Translations under genes and position numbers: made by a program | Notes under the pieces: model-generated | Told to the model about the DNA's origin: nothing | Databases searched by the model: none | Seen by the model: only the letters and a program-made list of their open reading frames with translations | NCBI GenBank assembly: GCA_028551475.1 | Contig: CM052356.1 | Location: forward strand, 12,737,884-12,801,883 | DNA: 64,000 nucleotides | Reading direction: 5' to 3' | Origin: Casuarina equisetifolia | Taxonomy: Eukaryota; Streptophyta; Magnoliopsida; Fagales; Casuarinaceae | Shown here: positions 10,631-23,638 of the stretch, piece after piece | Numbering within the stretch: position 1 is the first letter of the stretch | How the letters are laid out: every line of letters starts with the position of its first letter

Positions 10631-12990
10631 CACCTGTTACAATGCATATTGGCTGATGTGATCTTGGGCACTACTTTTTGGTATTCTGAATTTTTAAGAT
10701 GATTATTATTGAAATTTTCTATGAATTTTTGTGAAATTTCTCGTCCAAAGTTAGAGAATGGAACGCATGTTATAGTTTTTGTTGTGGATAACTGAAACGC
10801 AGGATTGAGAGAGTAAGTTTGCTGAATAAGCCAAAAAATCAAAGGGAACCACTCTTATTATAACATGCCTAGCATTGAAAAAGAAATGGATTTTGGAAAT
10901 ATCGAATCGCATCAGTTATTCTTGTTTATATTTGGTGAAAATAAAAATATTGAATAAAGCTGGTTCAGCTATCAATCAAAATGGGATCCTCGGTGTTACT
11001 TGGGTCAGCGAAAGCTTGTGTGTTGAGAATTGTATGATGGTGCAGGCGTATTTTGAACTTCCCAAAACGTAACTTGTTCCCCATTGACTGCTGTACAATT
11101 GCGACTGTAGCATCTTGCTTTGGCTAATATTAGGTTTTTGACTTTGTATTTTGGTGGGACCCCTAATAATAGAAAGTCGTCGCAACCCCAACCCCCCATG
11201 CTTAATATTTCCGACGGCTGATGGCGCAGGCTTTGGATCCACTTGTTACGTGACAGAACAACTTGTAACTTGCCGGGCTTAATCTTGTCGTTAAATGTCC
11301 TGCGGAGTCTTTTAACAGTGTTAAAAACAATGATAATAATAATGATTATTTTTTTTCTTATTTAACTACGTTTTGTGAATGCAAAAAGAAAAACGTGTTA
11401 CATGGATAACCAATTTAGTTTTGTCTTTGATTTCTTCCAAAATAACCTTTATTTGATTTATGTAAGCAAACAAGATCTTTGCACAATAGAATGCCTTTTG
11501 ACTCCCAAAGAAATTAGTTTTTTTTTCTTGATTCAACTAAATCCATATGTTTAAGCTTGTTAATATACTAAGTAATTTATTTGGTGTTTACTTTAATATA
11601 TAATATAATTTCCAATCTGACTTCTTTAAAGAATGAAGCACGATGCCTTCCGTTGTTTACGCCTTCGAATGAGCCCGAACTAGCCAAGAGGGAGAAAGAA
11701 AAACAGAATAATAGAAGTAGTTGTTTGATGGGATGGGAAAGAAGGAGCGCCGAATTCCACCCTCGTGGCTGGCGTAAAAAATTTGGATTGAGTATATGCT
11801 TTTCACCAGGACCACCTGCTACAACTGTTCAACGACTACTTTTAATTATTGATATATTTAAAGTTTTTCCCACATATAGGGAAAAAAAAAACGGAAAGAA
11901 AAAACGATTGGCATCCACCCCAAGAGCTGAGGGAACGCCGGAATAAGCGGGAGGAATGCAATCATACAAGTACAATGTGCAACGATAAAAAATATCTTAT
12001 TTGAAGGGTTTTGATTGCTCTTGTTTCACAGGGGTTGGCTGTTGTGGCGGAGACAACTGCAGTTTTTATATGGCTGATCGGAGATTAGAGAAATCTTGGC
12101 AGTCAAACATGTCCATTGTTAATTATTATCACCTTCCCTTTCTTTATTCTGCTTTTCTGGCTAGTGTTCAATTATTAGAGCAAAACGGTTGTCTTTCCCA
12201 ATGATTGATCTTATTTTTCCCAATGGATCAGTGGGACTTCTCTTCATTAGCTTCCACCAAATCCCTTTTTTTTTTTTTTGTTTTGTTCTTGCTCCTTTTT
12301 TCTCTTCCCTTTTTGTCAATGATTTCATAAAGTTACGCAAAATCGACTGAGACATCTACTCCGGTTTCTTGTTTCAGTAACAGGGTGAGGTGCGACAACA
12401 ATATCCGCAGGTTGAAGACAATACTGTAACCCCAAATCCTAGTATATGTAAAAGTCACGTTTTACAAGCCGCTCTTCAAATACGTGTCTTTTCGAGGGCA
12501 TGACCAAAGGATTGTATTCTGGTCAAACAAGCCACAATTTGGGTCTTCTACACGTTAAAACGTTAGGCCCTATTCTATGAAACAGAACCTGAACCTTCAA
12601 TTGGTAGAATCCGTGTTACATGTGATAAGCCAACAACGAATCAGGCAAGCCGTAGGGTTGATCGTGAAAGCCTTTTCCTTGTGATCCTTTGTGAAATAAT
12701 CCGTTGGCGAATCGGAGGAAACAGCAGTCCGGGCATATGCCACGTTGCCTTGGGCTACTCCTCTTCAGCCCCCAAGATTTGACCTCAAGACTAGTTCTTC
12801 AACAATTTGTTTTCCCGTTCTCGGGGTCCATTCACGGCTAGTTGCCCGTTCTGCAAGTAAAATATGTGGGCAGTTCTTATCTATCCACACGGACCACCTA
12901 ATTCTCCAGGTTTATGTAATTAGCTGCCGAGAATAGGTATACGTCACAATTTTTCAGACTTTCAACCCCTTACTTCTCTTTAGGGATGAA

Positions 12991-13071
12991 AGCTTCGAGT
13001 TGGATAAACGGCAGGCCCCGACAGCTCGTTATCCAAGCTTTCAGTTGGATGACGGCCTGCGCCGGCAGCTC
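12991..13071. repeat. Imperfect tandem duplication, period about 45 bp
   Basis: A 37-base unit starting AGCTT at 12991 (agcttcgagttggat...gacagctc) recurs at 13036 (agctttcagttggat...ggcagctc). The GC content is locally higher than the surroundings. No function is evident. Confidence 0.7.
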
Positions 13072-16068
13072 CTCACGTCACTGGCGGGGACCCGAGATTG
13101 TAATGTCAAAAATGAAGTGTCATTGGTGGTCCCATCAGGGTTTAAAATATGCCAAAAGGATGAAGTAATAACCACAATTATATATGTCATATCATTTGGG
13201 GGAAGCTTATATATAATTAACATCTAACATCGACGTAAAGGATCTAAAAAAAAGTCGGATCACCGAAGACAAATGGAGTCTTACTAGGTCCGTATCCTGC
13301 ACCTAAGGATGATGGAAATAATAGTTATTAATGCACCTTAATTAATCAAAGATAAAATCCTCATATCGAAAATATTATTTTACATGATATTTGAATATTA
13401 AAAAAATTATCTTAAAGTCTATAAACTAGTTCTTAAATTAGACATTAAACCTATTTAATATATGCCTTTTAATTATTTGGCATGTATTTCTTCATATATA
13501 TGTTTGATAGGTTCTATTAAATGTGAGTATCCCCGTTTGCCCACTTAACAATATCCATAATGCAATTATTAGCCCAAAAAAAAATTAAAGTAATATTTCT
13601 ATTTTGTTATTGGGATGATTTTGAATTTGAAATTATGGTATTTGGTCAAAAGAAATAAAAGATGTCAAAGTTGAACAAAATAAAGAGAAGACATCTTTGT
13701 ACAGTATCTATGCGTGTAAAAAAAGAAGAAGAAGAAAAATATCAAACCCTTTTGCATAACTTTGAGTACACAAATCATTTAGCTAATTGTTAAAGTATTT
13801 AGTGTGGTCAATAAGTCAATAGTTTGCTATATCTATAAAAAGTGTGTAGGATAGAAGTCACATATCGAATATACAATCTCTTATAGCATAACTTAAATAA
13901 AAAAAAATATCATTTTAATTCACAAACTAATTTTTGAATTGAACTTTTTAATAAAAATAAGGAACTGAATTTCATAACCAAGGATAGGATCACAAAATTG
14001 TTTTGTTGGTCAAGCTAGTAGGCAAATTTTGCAAATAATGATTCCTTTTAGGGTTCTGTTTTATTTGGAATGGTTGTTTGACATGAGTAAAATCATTAAC
14101 TCCACCCGTGACATTTATGCAATAATCTAAGTTTGGGACTCCAACTTTAGACCTTGAGATTCCAAAACTATTTCCGTGCAACCATTAGAGCTTATGCGTT
14201 CCTCAAGAACCTTTGAAGGCCTCGAGATATAGGGTGTAGGAGGAAAACAAGTTACTATCAAGAGAGAGATTGTACACGCAGAAGGTGGCCTAAATCCTAA
14301 ACGCGTCCTCTAATCCTTTTAGGCGGCACTTATTTGCACATAAGGAAGGCATTACTTGGGGGTGCACATCAGAGAAGAGACTAGACAGTCTCTACATCCA
14401 CAGCTGGACCTTGCAAATAAGTAAAAGGTTGTGTCGGGAGAGTTATCGTGCATAAACTAGAAGGCGCATGAAGATTCACGCTTTATCACGCCCCAAAAGA
14501 TTCGAAGAAAGAAACCAAAAAAAAAATAACGTCATATGCTTTGACTGATTAGCAGTGGTTACAAAAAGCTTCACCTAAAGACCTAAAGCGTGCTACGCAT
14601 TATTAAATTCAACAATCTAAATTATACCATTCACCCATCGATTTGCTTCTATAGAATCATATAAAGAAAGGGAAAAGCTTATATTTAGCACTTAGAAGAA
14701 AAGTTATCAATTACATGCGAAATAACAACAGAACGGCAGTGATTGATCTGTCATGGTCTAGTATCGACATCCATACCGTACGCCTGACTAGTGAAGCAAC
14801 TCATATGGAAGTTGGAACAATTTGAATTTCTCAATCTGAAGAACAATTCTTCACTTGCAAGTGCGGTTCACACGCACAAGATGCTGTTGTAGCATCGTGC
14901 CATTTACGTAATCATAGTAAAACCCCTATTTGCCTAAAATTTATGTTTAACCAAATGCAATACAAAAGCAGATAACTGTGGTATCGTGAAAGATACGAAA
15001 TGAAAAACGAAACATCCCTCCCGCCACGTACGCTTTATTTTGACAAATAAACGAAGTAAAAGGGGAACGTACATTGCTGATGTTGACATTGAGTTATTCA
15101 AGTGGAGGGGACGAGGAAGAAATATATATACCCAATAATGTTGCTTGATTGTGCACTCAAATAATGGCCATTGGGGGGTGGACCTTGATTTATTTATTTA
15201 TTTCTCTTTTCCATTGTCCACGTAAATGCTTACTTCATATGAATACTACTGTACTTGTCTCCTTCTATTGAACTTGGCCTCTTTTGATATCTCACACTTG
15301 CTACCGAACCGTTGAATTTCATCTAAAAAAAGGTTTACCAACATTTTTTATACCCAAAATTGTCTCAATCAGATGGAACTACTTATCTCTGAGTTGAATT
15401 TGTATGTAAATTGAGTGTAAACGTAATAACTGCGAAGAAAAACAAGACAAAAGCGGAAAAGGTGTATATAGGGAGTGATTTTGGATTCTAATGCCTCGTG
15501 AAGAATGGTCAAGCGTGGCATATTATCCAACTGATTAGTACGTCGACTACACAGACCAGGCTTCATTCCCAAACCAACATTGATCTTCGCCGACCCAATT
15601 CCTGATAGCGTCCTTTGTCCTGGCATGGGAATGAGTTTGGGAAGATGATGGGGAAGAGCAGTAATTTCCCAAAGAAAATAAAAAGATGAGTCAATTGTAT
15701 GCGACTGGGAAGTCGCCTGACCAAAGCTCAGAAAGACGGAAGCTTCCTATTTTATTAACTTGAGACGGCCATTTTCGTAGTCCAACCCATCTTCTGCTAA
15801 CTGCGACAAACATTTCTAGGAGCAGAAAATAAGCAGGCCGTCGGAGCACGTTGTGTGACGCACCAGGGCACGCCTTATTTTTATAATCTCGTTATTCTCG
15901 TCTTTCTTTAGTCGATGACAACGACGGGGAGTTTTGTGGCGTTTTCATCTATGCCAACCTCAATGTTCTATTGTATCTTTTCCTTGGATCTTTACTACTC
16001 GTCCATTTTGTTAAAATATTGTGAGATACCCATTAAAATCTTAATTGTGACTGCTCGCCCGTGCCACA

Positions 16069-16092
16069 AAATAATAATAATAATAATAATAA
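16069..16092. repeat. AAT microsatellite
   Basis: A run of about seven aat units in otherwise non-coding DNA. Confidence 0.85.
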
Positions 16093-16584
16093 AACGCAGA
16101 TAACTGACATCAGATTTCCATTTTTGGGATTGAATTTTGGAACACGTTAAGCTTCTAATTATGCGGATCTGACATATATCGCCTTATTTTCATCTTTCAG
16201 ACTCATATTTATTCTCCTGCTCTCTTTTTTTTTTTCTTTCTTTTTTTCCCTTCTGGGGATTTTCTCTTTTTCGTTATTCTCGTCTTGCTTTAGACTGGAC
16301 TAGTCACTCGTGGACAATCATAATGCAAGCAAACAAGTTCGGCTTTTTCAAAAAAGTTTTCAATGTAAAGAAAAATTCACTAATGATTTCAATTAGGTCC
16401 ACATTTGAAAAGTTTTTATATTTTAAATACCTTGACATTAATATTGTTATATGTATATAAAGACTTCTGATGAACCATTCCAACCAGGAATTTGTACAAG
16501 TAATAATAAGGTCTCTTTGGCACCACCACGTTGCCTATTGCAGTTTTCCAACTGCGCGCTTTTGTAGCCTTATTAACTACTTTG

Positions 16585-16833
16585 TGTCACAAGACGAAAA
16601 GGAAGAAAAGCATAGGGTTTTGGGAAATTTCTGGATTGCCTACTTGGGGAAACAATGTACAGTGCTTGTCCTTTTATAATACAAGGACTATAATGGAAAA
16701 TATTTAAAGAAATAAAGAAGAACATTTTCTTACTTTACAAACAACTAATTCTAAAATTAGACCATGCCTTAAAGGAAAAATAACAATCCATATCAAGAAA
16801 ATATATTAGGAATATATAAGCATATCTCCAATA
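16585..16833 (-). repeat. 3' LTR of copia element 1
   Basis: On the plus strand this starts tgtcacaagacgaaaagg and ends just before a purine tract (minus strand gaagggaag). Its left 120 bases or so match the sequence at 22171-22300 (for example the shared gaaacaatgtaca and aatacaagga blocks), marking the pair as LTRs. Together with the pol remnant on its right this defines the 3' end of a minus-strand copia element. Confidence 0.7.
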
Positions 16834-19800
16834 CTTCCCTTCAAGCTAACGGTTTTGGTGGTTTGTAAATGTCAAACATGCCAAACTTGCTCGATAGATA
16901 TGTATGTTGTCTTGGGCAAAAGGCTTTGGTGAAAATATTGGCATGTTGTTCTATAGTTCTTATCTCTCTTGTCTTGATAACAACCTTTTGAATCTTATCT
17001 CTAGTGAAATGGCAATGGACTTTGATATGTTTTATCTTCTCATGAACCATGGGATTTGTAGCAAGTTTAAAGGCGGCATCACTGTCACAAAACAATAAGG
17101 TATGACCTTTTACCCAAACTCAAAGATTCTAAAGTAGCCCTTTCAACCACATAATTTTACAAGTAATTTTGGCCATAACTTGATATTTAGATTCAGCTTA
17201 TAATAAGGAGATAGTTGATTATTCCTTCATTTTCCAAAACAATAAATAATTTCCCAATTTAATGTAGTAACTTGATATCTATCTTCTACTTATAAGACAA
17301 GTGGGGTAATTAATGTCATAGTAGCCTATCACTTCCTTGTTGCATTCTCTAGATAAAAGAATTCCTAGTCCTAGACAACCTTCCAAATACTTCACAACTT
17401 TCAAGGTATAATTCATGTGAGACTATTTTTAGCACATACATGAATTGACTAAGAATCCAAACAATATAGCATATATAAGGTTTTTTCATAGTAAGTTAAA
17501 TGAACTTTCCAACTAATCATTGGTAGCTTGAAGGATCCTTGAGTAGAAGGTCCTTATCAAAAGGAATAATCCTACATCATATTCAAGTAATGTAAGATTT
17601 AGATTATATGCAAAAGGAATAATCACTAGTTTACAGCTTGATAGGCTAGCTCTAAAGATAATATTCAAAACAAATTTATGTTGACTAATGCAAATTCCCT
17701 TTTCTAAATAAGCAATTTCAATGCCTAGATAGTATTTTGGCAATGCTAATTCCTTAATGTAAAAATATTATGTAAATACTTTTTGAAACTCTTAATGGTA
17801 GAAATGTCTCATCAACATAGATTAGTAAATAAAGAGAAAAAGCACCTTTATGCCATGTAAACAAGGCATAGTCATGTTTGAATTGCTTGAACTAAGCTAA
17901 AGTGAATGCTAAAGTGAATTTTGCATACCACTATTGAAAGGCTTAATTGAGTTCGTACAGTGATTTATAAAGACACATAACCTTAACTCCCCTTATCTAT
18001 ATAATCTTGGAGGAAGATCCATGTAAATCTTTTTCTCTAAATCTCCATGAAAGAAAGTATTATGAACATTTATCTAGTGAAGGAACTAATCTTGAAAAAC
18101 AACAATAGTGAGGAAGGAAGGAATGGTGCCTTCTTTGGCCACAGGAGAAAGGTGTCTTGATAATTAAAACCTTCTTTCTAAGTATATCCCTTAGCTATTA
18201 AGTGGGTTTTTTTACTGCTTAATTGAACCATTTGCCTTATGTTTGATCTTGTAAGCCTAGTTGTAGTTAATAGGTTACTGATAAAAGAGCCAAGGAACAA
18301 CATCCTTGGTGAAATTGCTAGCTAGGGCCTAAAGTTCATCCTCTATGACTATTTCCATTTTAGACCCATTGTAGCTTCAATGTAAGAGGATGGTTCTATT
18401 TTGGCTAAGATGTAACTAATGCAGCAAAAATGATTTTAGGAAATGTAAGTAAAACTAACATAAGATGAGATTGGGTAATGGATACATGGCAAATATACAA
18501 TAAAACACATATAGTCTTTTCTCCAAGTGGAAAGCCAAGTGGGCCACCTTACATGCCAAGAGGCTAGCAGTAGAGGCATATAGGGAATAATGACTAATGA
18601 ATCATCAAGAAGAGGCTTCGATGGAGATGTAGGTGGCTACTCCATAATAGGTGGAGCCAAAATGCTAGGGATATACTTAAGCATAGAAGGAGGCATAGGA
18701 TCCAAGGATGCCATATAACACAACACAAGAATAATGGAGAAATGTAAAGGCATGTAGGTGGTAGGAGCCTTAGGAAGCAGTGGATCATCATCTAGTAAGG
18801 ACATAGATTGGGCAATAAACTTAGAAGGTAGAGGTTGTGAGAGCTGTAATTGAAAAGGGAATACATCTTATTTTCATGAAAAACAACAACCCAACCGATG
18901 AAGAATCACCTTGTTACTAGATCATAAATGTGGTACCTTTTTTATAGTGAAGGGTAGCCTATAAAAATATAAGTGGCATGAAGACCCAACTTATCTTGAG
19001 TGCCCACCATATGGCAAAGCATAAACAACCAAAGGCTTAAAGATGGTTGATGTTGGGTTGCTTCCCAAAGAGGGGCTAAAAAGGTGTCTATTCGTCTAAA
19101 ACCTAAGATGGTATCCTAATGATCAAGTAAGTTGCAATAACCATGTAATCACCCTAAAAAGGTTTCTCTAAGTGTAGGACCTCTGATATTTAAAAGCCCC
19201 AATAACTTTTAGAATGTGATGGTACTTGTGCTTAACAATCTCATTTTGTTAAGGGTTGTAAGTATAGTAAATCTTATGAAGGATGCCATGAGAGGCAAAA
19301 AAGGATAAGCAATTATGATTAAAAAAATCACAAGCATTGTCAATCTAAACTTATTGAATAAAAGTATGGAATTGATTTTTAATTGAGGTGAAAAAGTGAG
19401 TGAGGTAGGATAACACTTCGAGTTCAGGTTGTATAAGGAAAACTTGAGTGGCACATGAAAAATCATTGACAAGAGTAAGAAAATATCAAGATCCATCACG
19501 GTGGGGTGTGTGATAGGAAACTTAAATGTTGATACATATGAGGAAAAAAATGGAAGTAGTATGTAAGGTGCTAGAAGTAAAAGGAGCATGAGATTATTAG
19601 GCCAATAAACAAATGAGACACTTTGGATGTAAAAATGAAGCATTATGACCTAAACGTTAATGTAAAATTAAAATGTTATTATTAAGATTGACATTACAAA
19701 AGATGCCTTTATTAAGGAAATTACATAAAAATAAATCAAACCTCTTAGGAAGGGAAGCCTAGAAATTATTCCCTTGATGAATTATACTCAAGCTCATTAG

Positions 19801-22170
19801 TTTGTCAATCAAATAGGCCTTAAAAAAAAAGTTAGGAGTTAGAATGACTTAACAATTGTTAGTTTCACACCTTATAAATGTGAAAGTGAGATTAAATTGA
19901 AATTTCAAGACAAAAATGATGTTTTTTAACATGACAAGTGTGCTAGGACAATATTGCCAATAAGGGTGATAGAGGTAACATTTCCATTGGAAGAAGTACC
20001 AACATGGATGGATGAAAATTATGTATTTTTTAAAGAAAACTTTTTATTGTAAATTGTGTGGTCATGAGTGCCCAAATCAATTAGCCATGCATGAGAAGAA
20101 ATTAAGTTCTTAAAAAAAGAATGATGTACCTATAAAACTAGTGATTTTCTTAGGAGTGCCCATTTGATGGAAGGCCTACATAATTTGTTAGAGCTTCACT
20201 TCACTAAATGGCTAGATAATTTTTTCTACTAAATTAGCCATCATTGTACTAGATATGGCCTCCTCCTTCTCATATTTATCTATAGGCTTGCCAGGCATTT
20301 TCCAACACTAATCCTTAGTATGAAAAAAATTTTGCAATAATCACAAAAAGTACTATTAGATTGAGCATGAGATGAATTATGGTTGTTGGTTATGTGTGAG
20401 GATGAACATTGGCTGCTAGATTGTTTAAAAGCAAGTGCTAATGTGGTCTCATCTAGAACATCAAACATGGGCATAGGTGTGAGCAAGTATTTGTTGTTTG
20501 ATGTATGCACAAATGGGATTAAGTAGATATTATTAGATCTAGGTTTTAGATCTTGACCACCCAACCCAAAAACAAAAATAGATTTTTTTTTTGTTAGAAA
20601 AACCTAGCCAACCTAATTATCCAACCCAACCATTGGCACTTGCTTGTGTGGCATAAGCCTTCTATTTAATGGTGACTTGGGCTAGTAGGATCACAATGTC
20701 ACTAACGCAAAGGTACTCTGAGGAAGCGAGTAGATGATTTTCATCCTAAGCGGCAAGGTGGAAGACACAGTGAAGGGATGGTAGTTGCTCCATGTCTAAG
20801 ACATACGAATGTAAAGGTGAATAAGTTTCATTTAATATTAATAAAAAGTAATATGATTATTTTCTTTGATCAATCAGTACTACCTTAAGTTGATCTTCAG
20901 TCCATTTAGTTTTTCTTCAACTTGGTTAAGTTGTTGCTCAGTGCACCAATAGATTGAAGTAAACAACTATAGAAAAGTTACTTCATTTCAAATCAACAAT
21001 GGCCTAGTGAAGCTAAAAATTCCTCACTTGAATGACTCCACCATATATATCTTGAATGGCTTCCCAAATGAATTTCACATTCTCTATTGGTAGGTGTCTA
21101 GTAGTAACTTCTAGGGTTAGGTAGTGCTCAAGCTAAGTCTACACGGGTTGTGAGCATTTGAGTAATTGTTATGCAAGGCACTACCATAGGGAATTAGGAG
21201 AAATTTATGGATGAAGCCATCTTTGTCCTTCCTAACAAGGGCATGATGCATCTTGTGAGTCTAAACCAAAAAATTATTTGCTTTGGTGAGTGGTTGGGTA
21301 AAAAGACAACTTGAGGCCATCATACGCTATTATGTAAAAGGCATTGCCAAGTTTCAATTGACTGCAAATCATAGAGATAGAAGGATAGAAAATCAAGTTG
21401 GGGAAGAGGTAGGGATCTAATCAAAGACCTGTTTGGCCCAACGAGGGTATGTGGTTGAATGCATACCAACCTAACCTATTGGTAAAGATTAAGTTATTAC
21501 TAACAAAAATGGACTTGGAAGGAATGGAAGCCACGAAGCGTAAAGAAACTAAAGTTATGTTAGTTTGGGCTAGAAGGGTGCTAGGTGGGCTCAAGATAGG
21601 TTGGGTTGAATCAAGCCTAACAAATTGTCATAGAGCAAATTGGATAGGTGAAATGTGGGTAAAAGTTTCATAGGGCTACATTAACACATGCTACCAAGAA
21701 GTAGGCTAAACTTGGTAAGGAATCCAATCTATGAGTTAGGCTAGCATAAATTACCTTTGATTGGGTTGTGTCTATCTAGTTTGCCTTAATAACAAATGGA
21801 ATAGGTTGAAAGAAGTATTGTCAAAAGTTACAACTAGGAAAAAAAGTAGTTTACATAGAGCTTTATGTAGGCGCTACCTGGTGAGTGATGTCCTCTGTAA
21901 TAGGAGCATGAGGATTATGGCTTAGGTAGAAGTAGTGGTGGGAGCTATTGGTATGGTGATTGGTAAGAAGAAAAGTTAAAGGTTGAGCAAATATTATGCT
22001 TAGCTTCTAGCTTAGTTACTTTCCTACTCTAAAGTGCTAACATTGTTTTGCAAGTTAGGAAGAAACTACAAGAACAAACAAAAAAGAGAAAGAAAAAATC
22101 TAGGGGAAATTAAATAATAGGAAAAAAAAAAAAAGCAAAAGCTAAAAGGAAACTAACACTCATGATACCA
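16834..22170 (-). mobile_element. Copia element 1, degenerate internal region
   Basis: Reading leftwards this is a Ty1/copia gag-pol full of stops and shifts. A primer site resembling the tRNA-Met type (tggtatcatgag on the minus strand) sits at about 22170-22155. A gag zone lies near 21.4-20.3 kb; the ORF 20564-20280 contains a broken zinc knuckle beginning CDYCK. Integrase-like pieces follow. The reverse transcriptase end is open at 17743-17513 (KYYLGIEIA, then an ISQHKFVL motif), and the RNase H end is open at 17095-16841 (CDSDAAFKLA, HEKIKHIKVHCHF, ANIFTKAF, LSSKFGMFDI). Order and motifs are copia-type (integrase before RT). No frame is long enough for function. Confidence 0.8.
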
Positions 22171-22525
22171 TGTCATAAGATGAAAAGGAAGAAAAACATA
22201 GGGTTTTAGGAAACTTCTATATCTCTTTCTTAGGGAAACAATGTACAATCTTTTACAATACAAGGATTGTAACAAAAAATATATAGAGAAATAAAGAATA
22301 GTGTTTTCAATTAACTAATAGTCAATACCATTTTGACTTGCATAGTCTTTAAACCAATCAAAAACTAAACTATTTGTCTCATATTTGTGCCTAAGCTACC
22401 AGTATGCTATGGTAAAAATATTGAGCCTAGGATTTTGGTGGTTACTACCCATAAATACAAGGATTTTGTCTTATATGGAAAGAATCATAAAAGCAATAAC
22501 CAATGTTAACATGATTTCTTTAACA
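22171..22525 (-). repeat. LTR, apparently shared by copia elements 1 and 2
   Basis: This begins tgtcataaga and ends ctttaaca on the plus strand, so it has TG...CA ends. On its left lies the primer site of element 1; on its right lie the purine-rich tract and RNase H end of a second, related element. One LTR therefore appears to serve as 5' LTR of element 1 and 3' LTR of element 2. Similarity to 16585-16833 is clear on the left and weak towards the right. Confidence 0.55.
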
Positions 22526-23638
22526 ATCCATCCTAAGCAGGTGGTCTAGAAATGTCTAAGATGCCTAACTTACTTAGTAGATATGCATGTTGTGTCCAAC
22601 ATAAAGGCTTGATAAAGATATTTATAGATTGCTTTGTAGTCTCTATCCTTTTTATCTTGATTATTTCTTCTTGAATCTTGTCTTTAATGGAGTGATAGTT
22701 AGCCTTTATGTGCTTTATTCTCTTGTGAATTATCAAACTTGCTACAAGCTTAAGTGTAGCATCATTGTCACAAAATAAAGTAGTTGGCCCTCTTTATCAT
22801 AGTCCAAGTTCTTGAAGCAAACCTCCTATCTAAACTATTTAAAAAATAGTTTTAGCATTGCTTAATATTCTATCTTAGTAAACAATAGTGATACAATCAA
22901 TTATTTCTTTATCTTTCAAGAATGTATAAAGTCTCCTAGCTTGATGCAAAACTAGTGATTGACCTCCTACTCATCAAATAAGTAGCAAAGTCCATGTCAT
23001 GATAGACTGTCATCTCCAACTTACAATCTTTAGGTAAAAGAATTTCTAACATTAGACATCCCTTTAGGTACTTAACAACCTTCAGTGCAACACTTTATAC
23101 ATAATTACTTCATATCCTACATGAACTAGCTAAGAATTTAGATAGCATAATACATGTTTGGTCTACTCATCATAAGATAAATGAGCTTTTTGACAAGCCA
23201 TTGATTGTTCAATAGATACTTAAGTGATGAATCCTTATCCAATACTAACATCCTTATTTCATACTCAATGTTGTTAACTTGTGATCCTACTTGATTGGAA
23301 TAACAACTAGCTTGAATCTTGATAATCCTATATTTGAAATAATTTCTACAACATACTTATGCTAATTGAGATATTTGTTGTTCTCTAATTATGCTATCTC
23401 AATATCAAAAAAGTACTTGGATAGACATAAACCTTTAATCTAAAATGAACAACACAAGTACCTCTTGAAGTCTTTAATAACAATCTCAACATTCCTTATA
23501 AATAAAAATTCATCCATATAAATTAATATGTAAATTGATGAAGTACCTGCGTCTAGGTAAATAATGCATAATCATGACAAAATTGTTGAAAACATGCTAT
23601 TATGAAGGCTTTAGTGAACTTGGTATACTATTGTTAAG
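22526..23638 (-). mobile_element. Copia element 2, 3' pol fragment
   Basis: The open stretch 22736-22533 is the RNase H end of a copia pol (HKRIKHIKANYHSIKDKIQ, INIFIKPLC, LLSKLGILDI) and aligns motif by motif with element 1, so the two belong to one family. Decayed RT sequence continues to 23638. There the alignment with element 1 (shared context near 17930) stops abruptly and a new TGTTGGGAAAA terminus begins. Confidence 0.75.

Larger units (their letters stand above)
10640..16584. other. Intergenic region between pump gene and retroelement block
   Basis: No gene was recognised. ORFs such as 11581-11946 and 12001-12204 lack domains, splice context or codon character. Contents seen are AT-rich DNA, an imperfect 45-bp tandem duplication at 12991-13071, two diverged copies of an AT-rich repeat near 13361-13455 and 13857-13955, poly-T/poly-A runs, and a short AAT microsatellite at about 16069-16092. 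Confidence 0.5.

Noticed and set aside
11581..11946. 121-codon plus ORF
   Set aside because: Lys/Arg-rich low-complexity tail, no domain, no promoter or splice context.
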